Source of the DNA: Ramlibacter monticola
Lineage (GTDB): Bacteria > Pseudomonadota > Gammaproteobacteria > Burkholderiales > Burkholderiaceae_C
Assembly (NCBI RefSeq): GCF_016722785.1
Contig: NZ_JAEQNE010000001.1
Span: forward strand, 62,001 to 126,000
Direction of reading: 5' to 3'
DNA length: 64,000 nucleotides
The position numbers and the translations under genes are program-made. Below, piece after piece: positions 26,492 to 34,950 of this stretch (within the stretch, counting starts at the first letter, position 1; each line of letters starts with the position of its first letter). The notes under the pieces were generated by a model. The model did no database searches. It worked only from the letters and a program-made list of their open reading frames with translations, and was not told the origin of the DNA.

Positions 26492-26585
26492 TCATGGAAT
26501 GCACTGCGCGTCTTCGCGGATCAAGGTCAGCGCGTGGGATGCCGCGACCCATTCCTCGTTGGTCGGCTCGACGACTGCGGAACCC
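26492..26585 (-). pseudogene. Remnant of acetate kinase C-terminus
   Basis: In the frame one base off from MaoC, the minus strand reads AVVEPTNEEWVAASHALTLI and ends at TGA 26492-26494. This matches the C-terminal tail of acetate/propionate kinases (VxPTNEEWxxAxHALxL). Nothing else of the kinase is present. DUF3141 operons often carry a fused MaoC/phosphate acetyltransferase gene followed by acetate kinase, so this looks like the far end of a deletion. Confidence 0.6.
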
Positions 26586-27108
26586 GCACCAGGTCGTCGC
26601 CCTCCGCCACGGAGATCCGCAGCTGCGGCAGGGTGCCGCGCGGGCGCTCGAAGCGCAGGGTCGGCGCGCTCACGCTCGCTTCGCCGGAGATCACCGTCTG
26701 GCCCTCCTGGTTGACGCAGGTGCAGGCCAGGACCACGGAGTGCTTGGTCTCGTCGCGCGCGATCACGGTCACGGTGATCGTCAGTGTGTCGCCCACGCGG
26801 ATCGGCGCGCGGAACTTCAGCGTCTGCGCGAGGTAGACGGTGCCGGGCCCGGGCAGCTGCGTACCCAGCACGGCGGAAATCAGCGCCGCGCCCCACATCC
26901 CGTGGGCGATCACGCCCTGCGCGGGCGTGGACGCGGCGAATTCGGGGTCGAGATGCTGCGGATTGATGTCGCCCGAGATCGCTGCGAACAACTGGATGTC
27001 GGCGGCGGTGAGCGTACGCTGGAGGCTGGCGTGGTCGCCCACGGCAATCTCGTCGAAGGTGCGGTTGCGCAGCACTTCGAGCGGGTTGGATGGTGAAGTC
27101 GTTGTCAT
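26527..27108 (-). CDS. MaoC-like (R)-enoyl-CoA hydratase domain, C-terminally truncated
   Basis: A 193-residue hot-dog-fold hydratase with the hydratase-2 motif SGDINPQHLD (catalytic D47 and H52) and IAHGMWGAALISAVLGT. It closely follows the N-terminal half of bifunctional enoyl-CoA hydratase/phosphate acetyltransferase proteins, but the acetyltransferase half is absent. After about residue 170 the frame runs into unrelated residues (PQSSSRPTRNGSRHPTR) that are an out-of-frame reading of an acetate kinase tail. The hydratase domain itself looks intact and could supply (R)-3-hydroxyacyl-CoA to the adjacent PHA-synthase-like protein. Confidence 0.75.
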   Translation of the reverse strand: MTTTSPSNPLEVLRNRTFDEIAVGDHASLQRTLTAADIQLFAAISGDINPQHLDPEFAASTPAQGVIAHGMWGAALISAVLGTQLPGPGTVYLAQTLKFRAPIRVGDTLTITVTVIARDETKHSVVLACTCVNQEGQTVISGEASVSAPTLRFERPRGTLPQLRISVAEGDDLVRVPQSSSRPTRNGSRHPTR

Positions 27109-27117
27109 GTCGTGGTT

Positions 27118-29406
27118 CTATGCAGGAATGTGGCGCGGAGCCGGCGCGCCCAGCAGCGCGCGGATGCGGGCAAGCGTGGCCACCTGCTGTGCCGACGGCC
27201 GGATGCGCTGGACGCGGCGGTCCGCCAGCACGCGATCCAGCAGCGTCAGCAGCCGCTCGCGGTCTTTCTTGCGCGCCAGCAGCGCGGGCAGGGTCTCGAT
27301 CGCCTGGTCGGGCGCGTAGCGGGCAATGATTTCCTGCTCGCCGCCGATGCGGCGCGCCTCGTCCCGCGGCAGCGCGGGCAGCAGTTCGCGATACTCCTCG
27401 AGCAGGTCGTGCGCAAGCTCGACGCGTGACAGCGGCAGGGGTGCGTCGTCGTGCCCCAGCAGGAAGGCGACGCGCGCGAGGGCCTCCGCATACCCGCCGC
27501 TCCCGACGGCGGCGAGGGCCTGCTTCACCGCCGGGAAGCCGCGCGGATCCACCGCCGGCGCTTCCTCGCCGCACGCGTCGTCGGGATGGAGGTAGGCGAA
27601 CAGGTTGCCGTACAACTGGAAGAAGGCCGCTTCGGAGGCTGCGTCACGCAGCGCGCGGTAGCCGTCCAGTCCCGCGCCGGCCAGTTCGGACACGGTCGCC
27701 TCCAGCCGTCGGGCCGGATGCTCCGGCGTGAGAGACTGGCGCTGCGCCTTGACGGCCTGTGCCGCCGGCGCCAGCCACCAGGTCCAGGGGTTCAGGTCCG
27801 ACAGGGCCCAGCGCTGGAAGCGCAGCGGGTGGAAGGCCCGCGAGAGCGCGGCCGCCGGCTCGCTGACCAGCGCCTTCACCACCGGACGTGCGAACAGCTC
27901 GTAGGCGCGCTGGTTGAACTCCGACACGACCTGCAAGGCCTCGAAGGGCTTCTCGTCCTCGCGCTGGAAGCGGTTCAGCTTCGGAACAATGTCCTCCAGC
28001 CGCAGTTCGAGGAAGCGCACGTCGTGCGAAGGCTTGCCGTCGGCGCCCGCCTGCTCCGAGATCTCCATCCCGTAAAGGCCCGGCGGCAGCGCCTCGATGG
28101 ATTTCAGCACCGAGACGATCTGCGCGTGCTCCTTCTTCGCGACCTTGCCGGATACGAAGATGCCCAGGTGGCCGATGTCCTCGTGCATCAGGCCGACGAT
28201 GACCTGCCCCGTGGCCTTGACCTCCTCCGTGCTGCCGTACACGTCGGCTACCCAGTTGAAGGCCTGCTGCGGCGGCGTGATGTTGTCGCCCAGCGAAGCG
28301 AACAGCACGATGGGCGACTTGATCGCCCGCAGGTCGAAGCGGGAGTCCTTCCACAGCCGGTTGCCCACGAACAGGGTCTGCGTGATCCACTCGATCTCCT
28401 CCCCGTTCAGGAGGAAGTAACCGCCCCACCAGCGCTCGAACTCGAGGAAGCGCGCCGCCTCGGTGTCCACGTTCGCGAACAGCTGCAAGTACTTGTTCCA
28501 GAAGGTGTTGGCCGGGTTGAGGTTCTCGAAGTTCTGCACCAGCCAGGCGCCGTCGAACTTGCCGTTGCCCAGGTCCGAGGTCAGCGACGACAGCCACGTA
28601 CCTCCCAGCAGTCCGCCCGCGTAGCGCATCGGGTTGTCGCCGATGTCGTCGCTCCAGGCGCCGGCCCAGTAGGACATCGGCGCGCCCACGACCACGACGG
28701 GGCCCGTGTCGTCGGGACTGGAGGCGGCCAGCATCATGGCCGACCAGCCGCCCTGGCAGTTCCCGACGATGGCGGGCTTGGGCGCATCGGGATGAAGCTC
28801 GCGCACGCGGCGCACGAACTCGCGCTCCGCGTTGCACACGTCCAGCAGCGTCTGCCCCGGCTGCGGATCGCGGAAGAACACGACGAAGTACACCGGATGG
28901 CCTTCGCGCAAGGCCACGCCCACCTGCGAATCGTCCTTGAAGCCGCCGATGCCCGGCCCGTGGCCGCCGCGCGGGTCGATGATCACGTAGGGGCGGCGCT
29001 TCGCGTCCACCTGCATGCCTGCCGGCGGGAGAATGTGAAGCAGCGCGTAGTTGACGGGCCGCTCGAACCCGCGGCCGTCCATGACCGTTTCGTGCTCGAA
29101 GTGCAGCACGGGGGGCAGTCCCTGCCGCTCGTGCTCGATGAAGTTGTTGCCGCGCTGGCGCAGCGCGTCCCAGAACAGCACCGAGCGCTGCGCGAAGTCC
29201 ACGGCGTACTGCGCGCCGCTCGCCCAGGCCTGCCAGGGAAGCAGCGGTCCCGCCGCGGCTCCGTCCGCCTGGCGCTCGCAAGCCGCTTGCACGCGTTCCT
29301 GCAGGTGCTGGAGCGCCAGCTTCGTGCGGTTCTGCAGAACCTGCGCCACCCTGGAGTGGACCGCAGTGCCGGCGCCCACGACGGCGATCGTTGATGTGTG
29401 TTCCAT
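27118..29406 (-). CDS. DUF3141 protein, PHA-synthase-like alpha/beta hydrolase
   Basis: A 762-residue cytoplasmic protein. The alpha/beta-hydrolase core has the PHA-synthase-type nucleophile box GNCQGGW with the nucleophile C217, preceded by the strand PYVIIDPRGGHGPGIGGF. MHEDIGHLGIFVSG near residue 410 carries the expected histidine. The last 300 residues are helical and family-specific. DUF3141 proteins are annotated as 3-hydroxyalkanoate synthetase-like; activity is unproven. It leads an operon with MaoC and three small genes. The shared promoter element lies so close that the leader would be only a few bases. Confidence 0.8.
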   Translation of the reverse strand: MEHTSTIAVVGAGTAVHSRVAQVLQNRTKLALQHLQERVQAACERQADGAAAGPLLPWQAWASGAQYAVDFAQRSVLFWDALRQRGNNFIEHERQGLPPVLHFEHETVMDGRGFERPVNYALLHILPPAGMQVDAKRRPYVIIDPRGGHGPGIGGFKDDSQVGVALREGHPVYFVVFFRDPQPGQTLLDVCNAEREFVRRVRELHPDAPKPAIVGNCQGGWSAMMLAASSPDDTGPVVVVGAPMSYWAGAWSDDIGDNPMRYAGGLLGGTWLSSLTSDLGNGKFDGAWLVQNFENLNPANTFWNKYLQLFANVDTEAARFLEFERWWGGYFLLNGEEIEWITQTLFVGNRLWKDSRFDLRAIKSPIVLFASLGDNITPPQQAFNWVADVYGSTEEVKATGQVIVGLMHEDIGHLGIFVSGKVAKKEHAQIVSVLKSIEALPPGLYGMEISEQAGADGKPSHDVRFLELRLEDIVPKLNRFQREDEKPFEALQVVSEFNQRAYELFARPVVKALVSEPAAALSRAFHPLRFQRWALSDLNPWTWWLAPAAQAVKAQRQSLTPEHPARRLEATVSELAGAGLDGYRALRDAASEAAFFQLYGNLFAYLHPDDACGEEAPAVDPRGFPAVKQALAAVGSGGYAEALARVAFLLGHDDAPLPLSRVELAHDLLEEYRELLPALPRDEARRIGGEQEIIARYAPDQAIETLPALLARKKDRERLLTLLDRVLADRRVQRIRPSAQQVATLARIRALLGAPAPRHIPA

Positions 29407-29415
29407 GCAGCGAAC

Positions 29416-29479
29416 GTTATTCGCCGCTGCAAGTCACGTCGTCAGCGATGCGTCGCGGTTCGGTCGGGATCGGGTAAGC
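29416..29479 (-). promoter_or_regulatory. Shared regulon promoter, copy 2 (DUF3141 operon)
   Basis: Element at 29438-29479, -35 CTGACG at 29440-29445 and -10 AATAAC at 29416-29421, 18 bp apart. It fills the 84-bp gap between the regulator stop (29491) and the DUF3141 start (29406). The predicted start of transcription is within a few bases of the ATG, so the message may be nearly leaderless. Confidence 0.7.
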
Positions 29480-29490
29480 GCAAGCTGCGC

Positions 29491-32379
29491 TTACGCCAGC
29501 AGCGCACGCGCCCTCGCGGCGGGCGGCGTCTCGGCAGCTTCCGGCAGGGCCTCCAGCAGTGCCGCGAGCGCCTTCCGCTCGGCGGGCTTCGCCTCACCGT
29601 GCTCGCACAGCGCGACCAGCGCCACCAGCTCGTGCCACGGCGCCTCCTGGGCCCGTGCCTCCTGCAGCGCACTGCGGACCGAGGCTTCGGCGGCCGCCGC
29701 CTGCCCGCGCGCCCGCGCGATGGCCGCCTGCGTCAGCAGCAGTTGCGCCAGGTACACGCGCTCCCCGTGCGTCTCCACGAAGCGCAAGGCCTCGCGCAGC
29801 TGGCCCTCGGCCGCGTCGGCTTCGCCGGCGAGCAGGAGCGCCTCCGCGGCGTAACCCAGGACTTCGCTGCCTCCGGCGCGCATGCCGCTGGCCGTATTGC
29901 GTTCGTAGGCCTCGCGGATCACGCGGTAGCCGTCCAATGCTTCGCCGCGGCGGGCCTGGGCCCACCCGCGGAAGAACCCGGCCGCGGCGCGTCCCTGGCC
30001 GAGTCCGAACTCCTCCACCAGGGCCTGCAATTCGTCTGCGAGCCTGGCCACGCTCTCCCCGTTGCCGAGCCGCACCTCCAGCAGGGCGTCGAACCACAGA
30101 ACGACCATCTGCGCCATGGGCTGGCGCAATTGCTGCGCCCGCGCGTGCGCCTGGCGCAGCAGCGCGCGCGCCTGCCGCGGCATGCCGAGGTGAAGCAGCT
30201 GCACGGCGAGCTGCGCCAGCAGCATCACCTGCGGCGCGGCGACGAAGCCCAGGTCCGGAACGGTGTCGGCGGCATCCAGGGCGGGCAGCGCCCGCTCGAT
30301 CGCTGCGCGGGCGCGCCGGGGACGGCCCTGCATCATGTGCACCTCGCCCTCCACCGTGCAGGCGGTCAGCAGCAGGACGGGATCCTGCGTCGTCGCCGAC
30401 AAAGCCACGGCGCGCTGCGTGACCTCGAGCGCTTCGGCATATTCACCGCGGATGGAGAGCAGGAAGCCGAGGCCGTGCAGCAACTGCCCGCGCGCGGGAT
30501 GCTGCGGCACGCGATCGAGCAGCAGGTAGGCCCGCCGCAGCGCGTCCTTCGCCTCGCTCCCCACGCCGTGCGCCTGGAAGGCGGCGACGCCGCGCAGGGT
30601 CGAAAGAGTGATGTCCAGCGAGTCGCGCTCCGCCACGTCGGTCGCCTGGTCCAGGAGGAGCAGCGCGCGCCCGGTGAGCTCCATGCATTCCACCGGGCTC
30701 AGTTGCATCAGCGCGGCCTCGGCGGCCTGGGCGTAGTAGCGCAGGGCGGCGGCGGGATCGCGGCCCCGGTCGAAGTGCATCGCAAGCTCCGCTGCCGGCA
30801 ACGCGCGGCCTCTGGCGCGTTCCGCTTCCAGCGCGGCGCCGACCTTGCGGTGCACCTGCGCACGCGCCGTCGCCGGCGTGCGCTCGTAGAGGATCTCGCG
30901 GAAGAACGCGTGCCGGAACGCGTAGGGCGGCTCGGGGGCGACGTCCTCCCCTCCCCGCCTAGGCGCCGTCACCCACATGTGCCCGCGCGCGAGACGCTCG
31001 CAGGCTTCGGCCACCCACCCCGCGTCCCGTTCCAGTGCCTGCGCCACCGTCTCGGCCCGGAATTCGGAGCCGCAGACCGCCGCCGTGGCGAGCATGGCGC
31101 GCTCCTCGACGTCCAGCCGCGCGAGGAAGTGATCGATGATGCCGGCCAGGTTCTCGGGCACCGGCAGCTTCGCGAGCGCGTCGCCCGGCAGCGCGCCACC
31201 GCCCTGGGCCGCGCGCGCGATCACGTCGACCAGGACCGAAGCCACGAACAGCGGCACGCCGTCGGTACGCTCGTGCAGCGCGTGCACGAAGCCTTCGTCG
31301 GCGGCGAACCCCTGCGCCTGTCCGGCGACGTAGTCCGCGATTTCGGTTTCGGAGAAGGGATCGAGCACGATCTCCTCGCACAGGCGCTGCAGCCGCAGCT
31401 CGTGCCGCACGCGGTTGAGCGGATGGTCGCCGGCGACCACTTCGGCCAGGCGGAAACTGGCCAGCCACATGATGCGCGCGCCGCCGCGCCGCCGCGCGAG
31501 GTAGTCGAGGAGGTGGATCGTCGAACGATCGCTCCAGTGGAGGTCCTCGATGACGAGCAGCAGCGGCCGGCGCTCGGCGTAGCGATCGAGCAGCTCGCCC
31601 ATCTCGCGCAACATGCGTTCCGGGCCGACGCCGGCCAGCTCGCGGCGCAACGCCTCGCGCTCCTCGGCGGAGCTGAGCCACGGCAATTGCAGCAGCCAGG
31701 TGGGAGCGACCGCGCGCAGCAGCGCGGGCAGCGCGCTGTCCCGGCGACACAGGTCCGCCAGCGCCTCCAGCACCGGGAGATAAGGCTCGCCGGTCCCGTA
31801 GTGCTCCACGCACTGGCCGCGGGCGCAGGCGATGTCGCCCAGGCCCGAGGCGAAGCGGTCGATCAGCGTCGTCTTGCCGATGCCCGGTTCGCCGGCCACC
31901 CAGACCAGCCTGCGCTGGCCGTCCGCGGCCGCCTGCCAGGCCCGCTCCAGGCGGGCGAGCGCGTCGGCACGGCCGATGAAGAAGGACGCGTCCTGCGCCG
32001 GGCCTTGTGCCTGCGCGGGCGGCGGCGAGCGCGGCGCGAACGCGCTCGGGTTCGCGATGAACCGGTACCCACGCCGGGGCACGGTCTCGATCAAGCGCGG
32101 CTGGCGCGGATCGTCGCCGAGCGCCATGCGCAGGTCGCTCACCGCCGTCTTCAGGACGGACTCGCTCACGAACTGGTGGCCCCAGACCTCGTCGAGCAAT
32201 GCATCCTTGGTGAGCAGAGTGCCCGGTTGCCGCGCGAGCGCGCACAGGAGCGCGAAAGGTGTCGGGGCGAGCGCGAGCGGCTTGCCGTCGCGCAGCAGCG
32301 ACGCGTTGGCCTCGTCGAGTTCGAACTCGACGAAACGCACGCGGACCGGGTTCGAGACGGCACTCTGGGGGCGTGCCAA
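29491..32379 (-). CDS. Large regulator: OmpR-type winged helix + ATPase + helical repeats
   Basis: A 962-residue cytoplasmic regulator. The N-terminus (about 15-110) is an OmpR/PhoB-type winged helix (LLTKDALLDEVWG, VLKTAVSDLRMALGDDP, ETVPRRGYRF). A STAND-like ATPase module follows (about 130-450), with Walker A GEPGIGKTTL and Walker B LLLVIEDLHWSD. The remainder is helical, TPR-like. There is no membrane segment. I chose the TTG at 32379 because GGAG lies eight bases ahead; a GTG at 32445 is in frame. Such proteins couple ligand sensing and ATP turnover to transcription. It lies amid four promoters bearing 11-bp direct repeats, the spacing OmpR-type domains prefer. Confidence 0.85.
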   Translation of the reverse strand: MARPQSAVSNPVRVRFVEFELDEANASLLRDGKPLALAPTPFALLCALARQPGTLLTKDALLDEVWGHQFVSESVLKTAVSDLRMALGDDPRQPRLIETVPRRGYRFIANPSAFAPRSPPPAQAQGPAQDASFFIGRADALARLERAWQAAADGQRRLVWVAGEPGIGKTTLIDRFASGLGDIACARGQCVEHYGTGEPYLPVLEALADLCRRDSALPALLRAVAPTWLLQLPWLSSAEEREALRRELAGVGPERMLREMGELLDRYAERRPLLLVIEDLHWSDRSTIHLLDYLARRRGGARIMWLASFRLAEVVAGDHPLNRVRHELRLQRLCEEIVLDPFSETEIADYVAGQAQGFAADEGFVHALHERTDGVPLFVASVLVDVIARAAQGGGALPGDALAKLPVPENLAGIIDHFLARLDVEERAMLATAAVCGSEFRAETVAQALERDAGWVAEACERLARGHMWVTAPRRGGEDVAPEPPYAFRHAFFREILYERTPATARAQVHRKVGAALEAERARGRALPAAELAMHFDRGRDPAAALRYYAQAAEAALMQLSPVECMELTGRALLLLDQATDVAERDSLDITLSTLRGVAAFQAHGVGSEAKDALRRAYLLLDRVPQHPARGQLLHGLGFLLSIRGEYAEALEVTQRAVALSATTQDPVLLLTACTVEGEVHMMQGRPRRARAAIERALPALDAADTVPDLGFVAAPQVMLLAQLAVQLLHLGMPRQARALLRQAHARAQQLRQPMAQMVVLWFDALLEVRLGNGESVARLADELQALVEEFGLGQGRAAAGFFRGWAQARRGEALDGYRVIREAYERNTASGMRAGGSEVLGYAAEALLLAGEADAAEGQLREALRFVETHGERVYLAQLLLTQAAIARARGQAAAAEASVRSALQEARAQEAPWHELVALVALCEHGEAKPAERKALAALLEALPEAAETPPAARARALLA

Positions 32380-32585
32380 GGCGTGATCTCCTCGCAATCC
32401 GTTGGGTGGCTTCCGGCGATCCCGGGCGACGGATCCATTCTGCACCCGCGCAGGACCGCGTGCCGACAGGAAATCCGGAAGGCGCGACGCGTGTCACGGC
32501 CGCCGCAGGTAGCACGGCCGCAGGAAGTTCTCGCCGGGGTTCGGCTCGCGGGCCCCGCAGTTGGAAGAGTGCTCCCCGCGCAGGA

Positions 32586-32942
32586 TCATTGGGGCCGGGC
32601 GGCCTGGCCGGCGAGCTGCGAACCGGTGTCGCGCACGCGGTGCTGCGCGAGGTACGAGGACCCGCTGTCTTCCGCCGTCATGGCGCGCACTTCGTCGCGC
32701 GCTGCGAGGTATTCCTGCTCCACCTGCGCGTGGGTCTTCGCCGAGCGGAAGGTCTTCAGCGGGTTGTAGGAGGCGGACCAGGGGTTCACGCCGGCCTGCT
32801 TGTACTGGGCGAGCTCCGCCTGCACCTCGGCCTGGGTTCGCGAGGACACGAAGGGGTGCGGGTCGATGGTGATGTCGTCGGCGAAGGCGCTGACGGCTGC
32901 GGTGGCGAGAATGAGGGTGCCGAAGAAGGCGATGCGGTTCAT
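32586..32942 (-). CDS. DUF4148-family exported protein
   Basis: A 118-residue periplasmic protein with a signal peptide (MNRIAFFGTLILATAAVSAFA) and the DUF4148 motif SSRTQAEVQAELAQYKQAG. This family is common in Burkholderiales and has no known function. AAAGGA stands six bases before the ATG. It is driven by copy 3 of the shared promoter element and is the gene directly upstream of the regulator (about 200 bp), so some readthrough into the regulator is possible. Confidence 0.82.
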   Translation of the reverse strand: MNRIAFFGTLILATAAVSAFADDITIDPHPFVSSRTQAEVQAELAQYKQAGVNPWSASYNPLKTFRSAKTHAQVEQEYLAARDEVRAMTAEDSGSSYLAQHRVRDTGSQLAGQAARPQ

Positions 32943-32980
32943 AGTGTTCCTTTCACAGTCCGTTGTCTGGACGAAGAGAG

Positions 32981-33044
32981 GTTAGGTCCGCGGCGCTCGC
33001 GCGTCGTCAGGGATCGGTCGCCGTTCGGTCGCACTTGGGTGAGG
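32981..33044 (-). promoter_or_regulatory. Shared regulon promoter, copy 3 (DUF4148 gene)
   Basis: Element at 33003-33044, -35 CTGACG at 33005-33010 and -10 CCTAAC at 32981-32986, 18 bp apart. Predicted start of transcription is near 32974 with a leader of about 32 bases. The element overlaps the last codons of the patatin gene, so part of that protein's C-terminus (CDRTATDP) is operator sequence read as codons. Confidence 0.7.
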
Positions 33045-34437
33045 CGCAGTCGTCCACCGCCCCGGACCCGAGGCTCGCTCGCAGGCGCTGGAATTCGGGC
33101 GAATCCCGCAGTGCCGTGCGGCCCGCCGCCTGCAGCTCGTTCACCTGCACCGGGAGGATCTGGAAGGCCGTGGGCACGCGCAGCAGGTCCGCGTCGCGCA
33201 GGCTGCGCAGGCTCACGGTGATCACATGCAGTTCCGCGTCGGCGGCGAAGGGGCTGCCGGGGCGGCCGCGTGCGGCGTGGAGTTGCTCGCGCAGGCGGCG
33301 CGCCTGGTCATCCACCATGGCGGTCGTTTCCTCGGCGAAGCGCGAGCCCGCCCCGAACACCAGCGCGTCCAGTACCTGCACCATGCCCGGGACACGGTCC
33401 GTGCGGTCGATGCGTTCGCCCGCGTCGCGCTCGGAGTTCACGCTCACCAGCACGATCTGGTGCACGGAGCCCTCCGGCCGCGTGCCGAAGCTCTTGTCCA
33501 GTGATCCGCCCGCCATGGTGTGGTCCACGAGCCCGCGCACGCCCAGGTTGTCGGCCAGGCCGCCGTCGACGAGGTGCAGGTACGGACGTTCCCCGGCATC
33601 GCGGTAGCTCTCCGCGATCCGCTGCAGCAGGCGCGCCGAGAGGTTGCGGTCGGCAGGCGCCGGATCTGCGGCAGGCGCCGCGAAGGGGCAGGTCCCCGCG
33701 TAATTGCGCAAGGTGACCGGGCTCAGGAGCATGGGCACCGCCGACGATGCCGCGACCGCCACGGAAAGCGGCACCCTGTCCAGGTCCGAGCAGATCACCG
33801 CGAACTGCTGCGGGGTGAATTCGAAAGGTGCACCGGTGGTGAGGTCGGTGGCCGTGACCAGCAGGCGCGTCAGCGGACGCCGGGCCCGCAGCTCGCCGAA
33901 GGTGATGCCGCGAAACAAGGCGTCGAAGCGCAGTGCCAGCGTGTCGCTGCGGCCCCACCACGGCGAAGTGAGGTGGTACAGCGTTGCCGGGGAGAGGATA
34001 TCGCGCACCAGGCTGGTCTGGAAATCCACCAGCAGGAAGTCGCGCCCGAAGCGCGTGAAGACTTCGTCGCCGAACGCCGCGTAATAGGCGGCGAGAACGC
34101 TTCCGCCGGACACGCCGCTGATCAGGTTCACTTCGTCCAGCAGCGTCGTCGCCCGGCCTTGCAGCTCGAAGCGGGTGGCCTTGAGTTCCTCCAGCACGCC
34201 GAGGCCGAAGGCCGCGGCGCGCGCGCCTCCGCCCGAGAGGGTGACGGCGGCGATGATGGCGTGATCCGGCGCCGACGACGCCACTTCCGGCAGGGGCCGT
34301 GTGATCCCCGCGGCCCACTGCGCCTCCCCGGTGAGCGGCGGGTTGACCCATGGGCGGGCCGTGGAGCAGGCCGTCAGGGCGAGCGCCGTGGCACAGGCCC
34401 AGAGGGCATGCAACGCCGATCGGAGCTGCGCGTGCAT
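33007..34437 (-). CDS. Patatin-like phospholipase lipoprotein
   Basis: A 476-residue lipoprotein (lipobox LTAC, C24) with a patatin domain: oxyanion loop LSGGGARAAAFGLG, nucleophile box GVSGGS and the catalytic Asp in LVDGGLADN. It is predicted to be a lipid acyl hydrolase anchored in the envelope. It follows a small exported protein gene by 30 bases and shares its promoter (copy 4). Its 3' end overlaps the promoter element of the next unit. Confidence 0.85.
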   Translation of the reverse strand: MHAQLRSALHALWACATALALTACSTARPWVNPPLTGEAQWAAGITRPLPEVASSAPDHAIIAAVTLSGGGARAAAFGLGVLEELKATRFELQGRATTLLDEVNLISGVSGGSVLAAYYAAFGDEVFTRFGRDFLLVDFQTSLVRDILSPATLYHLTSPWWGRSDTLALRFDALFRGITFGELRARRPLTRLLVTATDLTTGAPFEFTPQQFAVICSDLDRVPLSVAVAASSAVPMLLSPVTLRNYAGTCPFAAPAADPAPADRNLSARLLQRIAESYRDAGERPYLHLVDGGLADNLGVRGLVDHTMAGGSLDKSFGTRPEGSVHQIVLVSVNSERDAGERIDRTDRVPGMVQVLDALVFGAGSRFAEETTAMVDDQARRLREQLHAARGRPGSPFAADAELHVITVSLRSLRDADLLRVPTAFQILPVQVNELQAAGRTALRDSPEFQRLRASLGSGAVDDCASPKCDRTATDP

Positions 34438-34467
34438 CCGGCTACAGCCCGGGCCGAGGCCTGCCGC

Positions 34468-34803
34468 TCAGCGCCCGTTGTCCGCTTCCGGCACGCGGCC
34501 GGTGCCGCTGCGGACGACCTCCGTGCCGGCAGCCTTGCGGCCCGCACGCGCCGCCAGTTTCTCCTGCGTGCCCGCAGCCTGGCGCTTGCCTGCGGAGACC
34601 GGCTGGTCCGCCACCCGGCCCTCGTCGTTCTTCCCCATTTCCCGGCCGAGGGTGTGCCTCCTCTCGCGTGCGGCCTGCCGCTCGGCCCTGGTGGCGGGCT
34701 CCGAGGGCGCGGCCCGGTCCTCGCCGGGCAAGTCCTGCTGCGCGTACGCAGAGAACGCCAGCAAGGCGGCCAGTCCGCAGAGGGCGGGGGTGAGCTTGGT
34801 CAT
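34468..34803 (-). CDS. Small exported, highly charged protein
   Basis: A 111-residue protein with a signal peptide (MTKLTPALCGLAALLAFSAYA) and a mature part rich in Arg, Glu and Ala (AERQAARERRHTLGREMGKN), probably disordered or helical. GGAGGA stands upstream of the ATG. First gene of the patatin unit under promoter copy 4. No family is recognised. Confidence 0.65.
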   Translation of the reverse strand: MTKLTPALCGLAALLAFSAYAQQDLPGEDRAAPSEPATRAERQAARERRHTLGREMGKNDEGRVADQPVSAGKRQAAGTQEKLAARAGRKAAGTEVVRSGTGRVPEADNGR

Positions 34804-34886
34804 GATGCGATCCTCCGAATCGGATGTTGTCGCGGGCCCGGAGGCCCGATGGATCCGGCAGGGTGCGCCGGGTCCACGCGGCAGAA

Positions 34887-34950
34887 GTTAAGGCCTGGCG
34901 CCGGGCGCGTCGTCAGCGAAGCGTCGCGGAGCGGTCGGAGTTCGGTCAGG
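34887..34950 (-). promoter_or_regulatory. Shared regulon promoter, copy 4 (patatin unit)
   Basis: Element at 34909-34950, -35 CTGACG at 34911-34916 and -10 CTTAAC at 34887-34892, 18 bp apart. Predicted start of transcription is near 34880, giving a leader of about 77 bases. It marks the right-hand end of the regulon region. Confidence 0.7.

Noticed and set aside
26492-27108. Simple sequencing frameshift in MaoC
   Set aside because: A one-base error cannot explain the loss of the whole acetyltransferase half and nearly all of acetate kinase; a deletion fits better.
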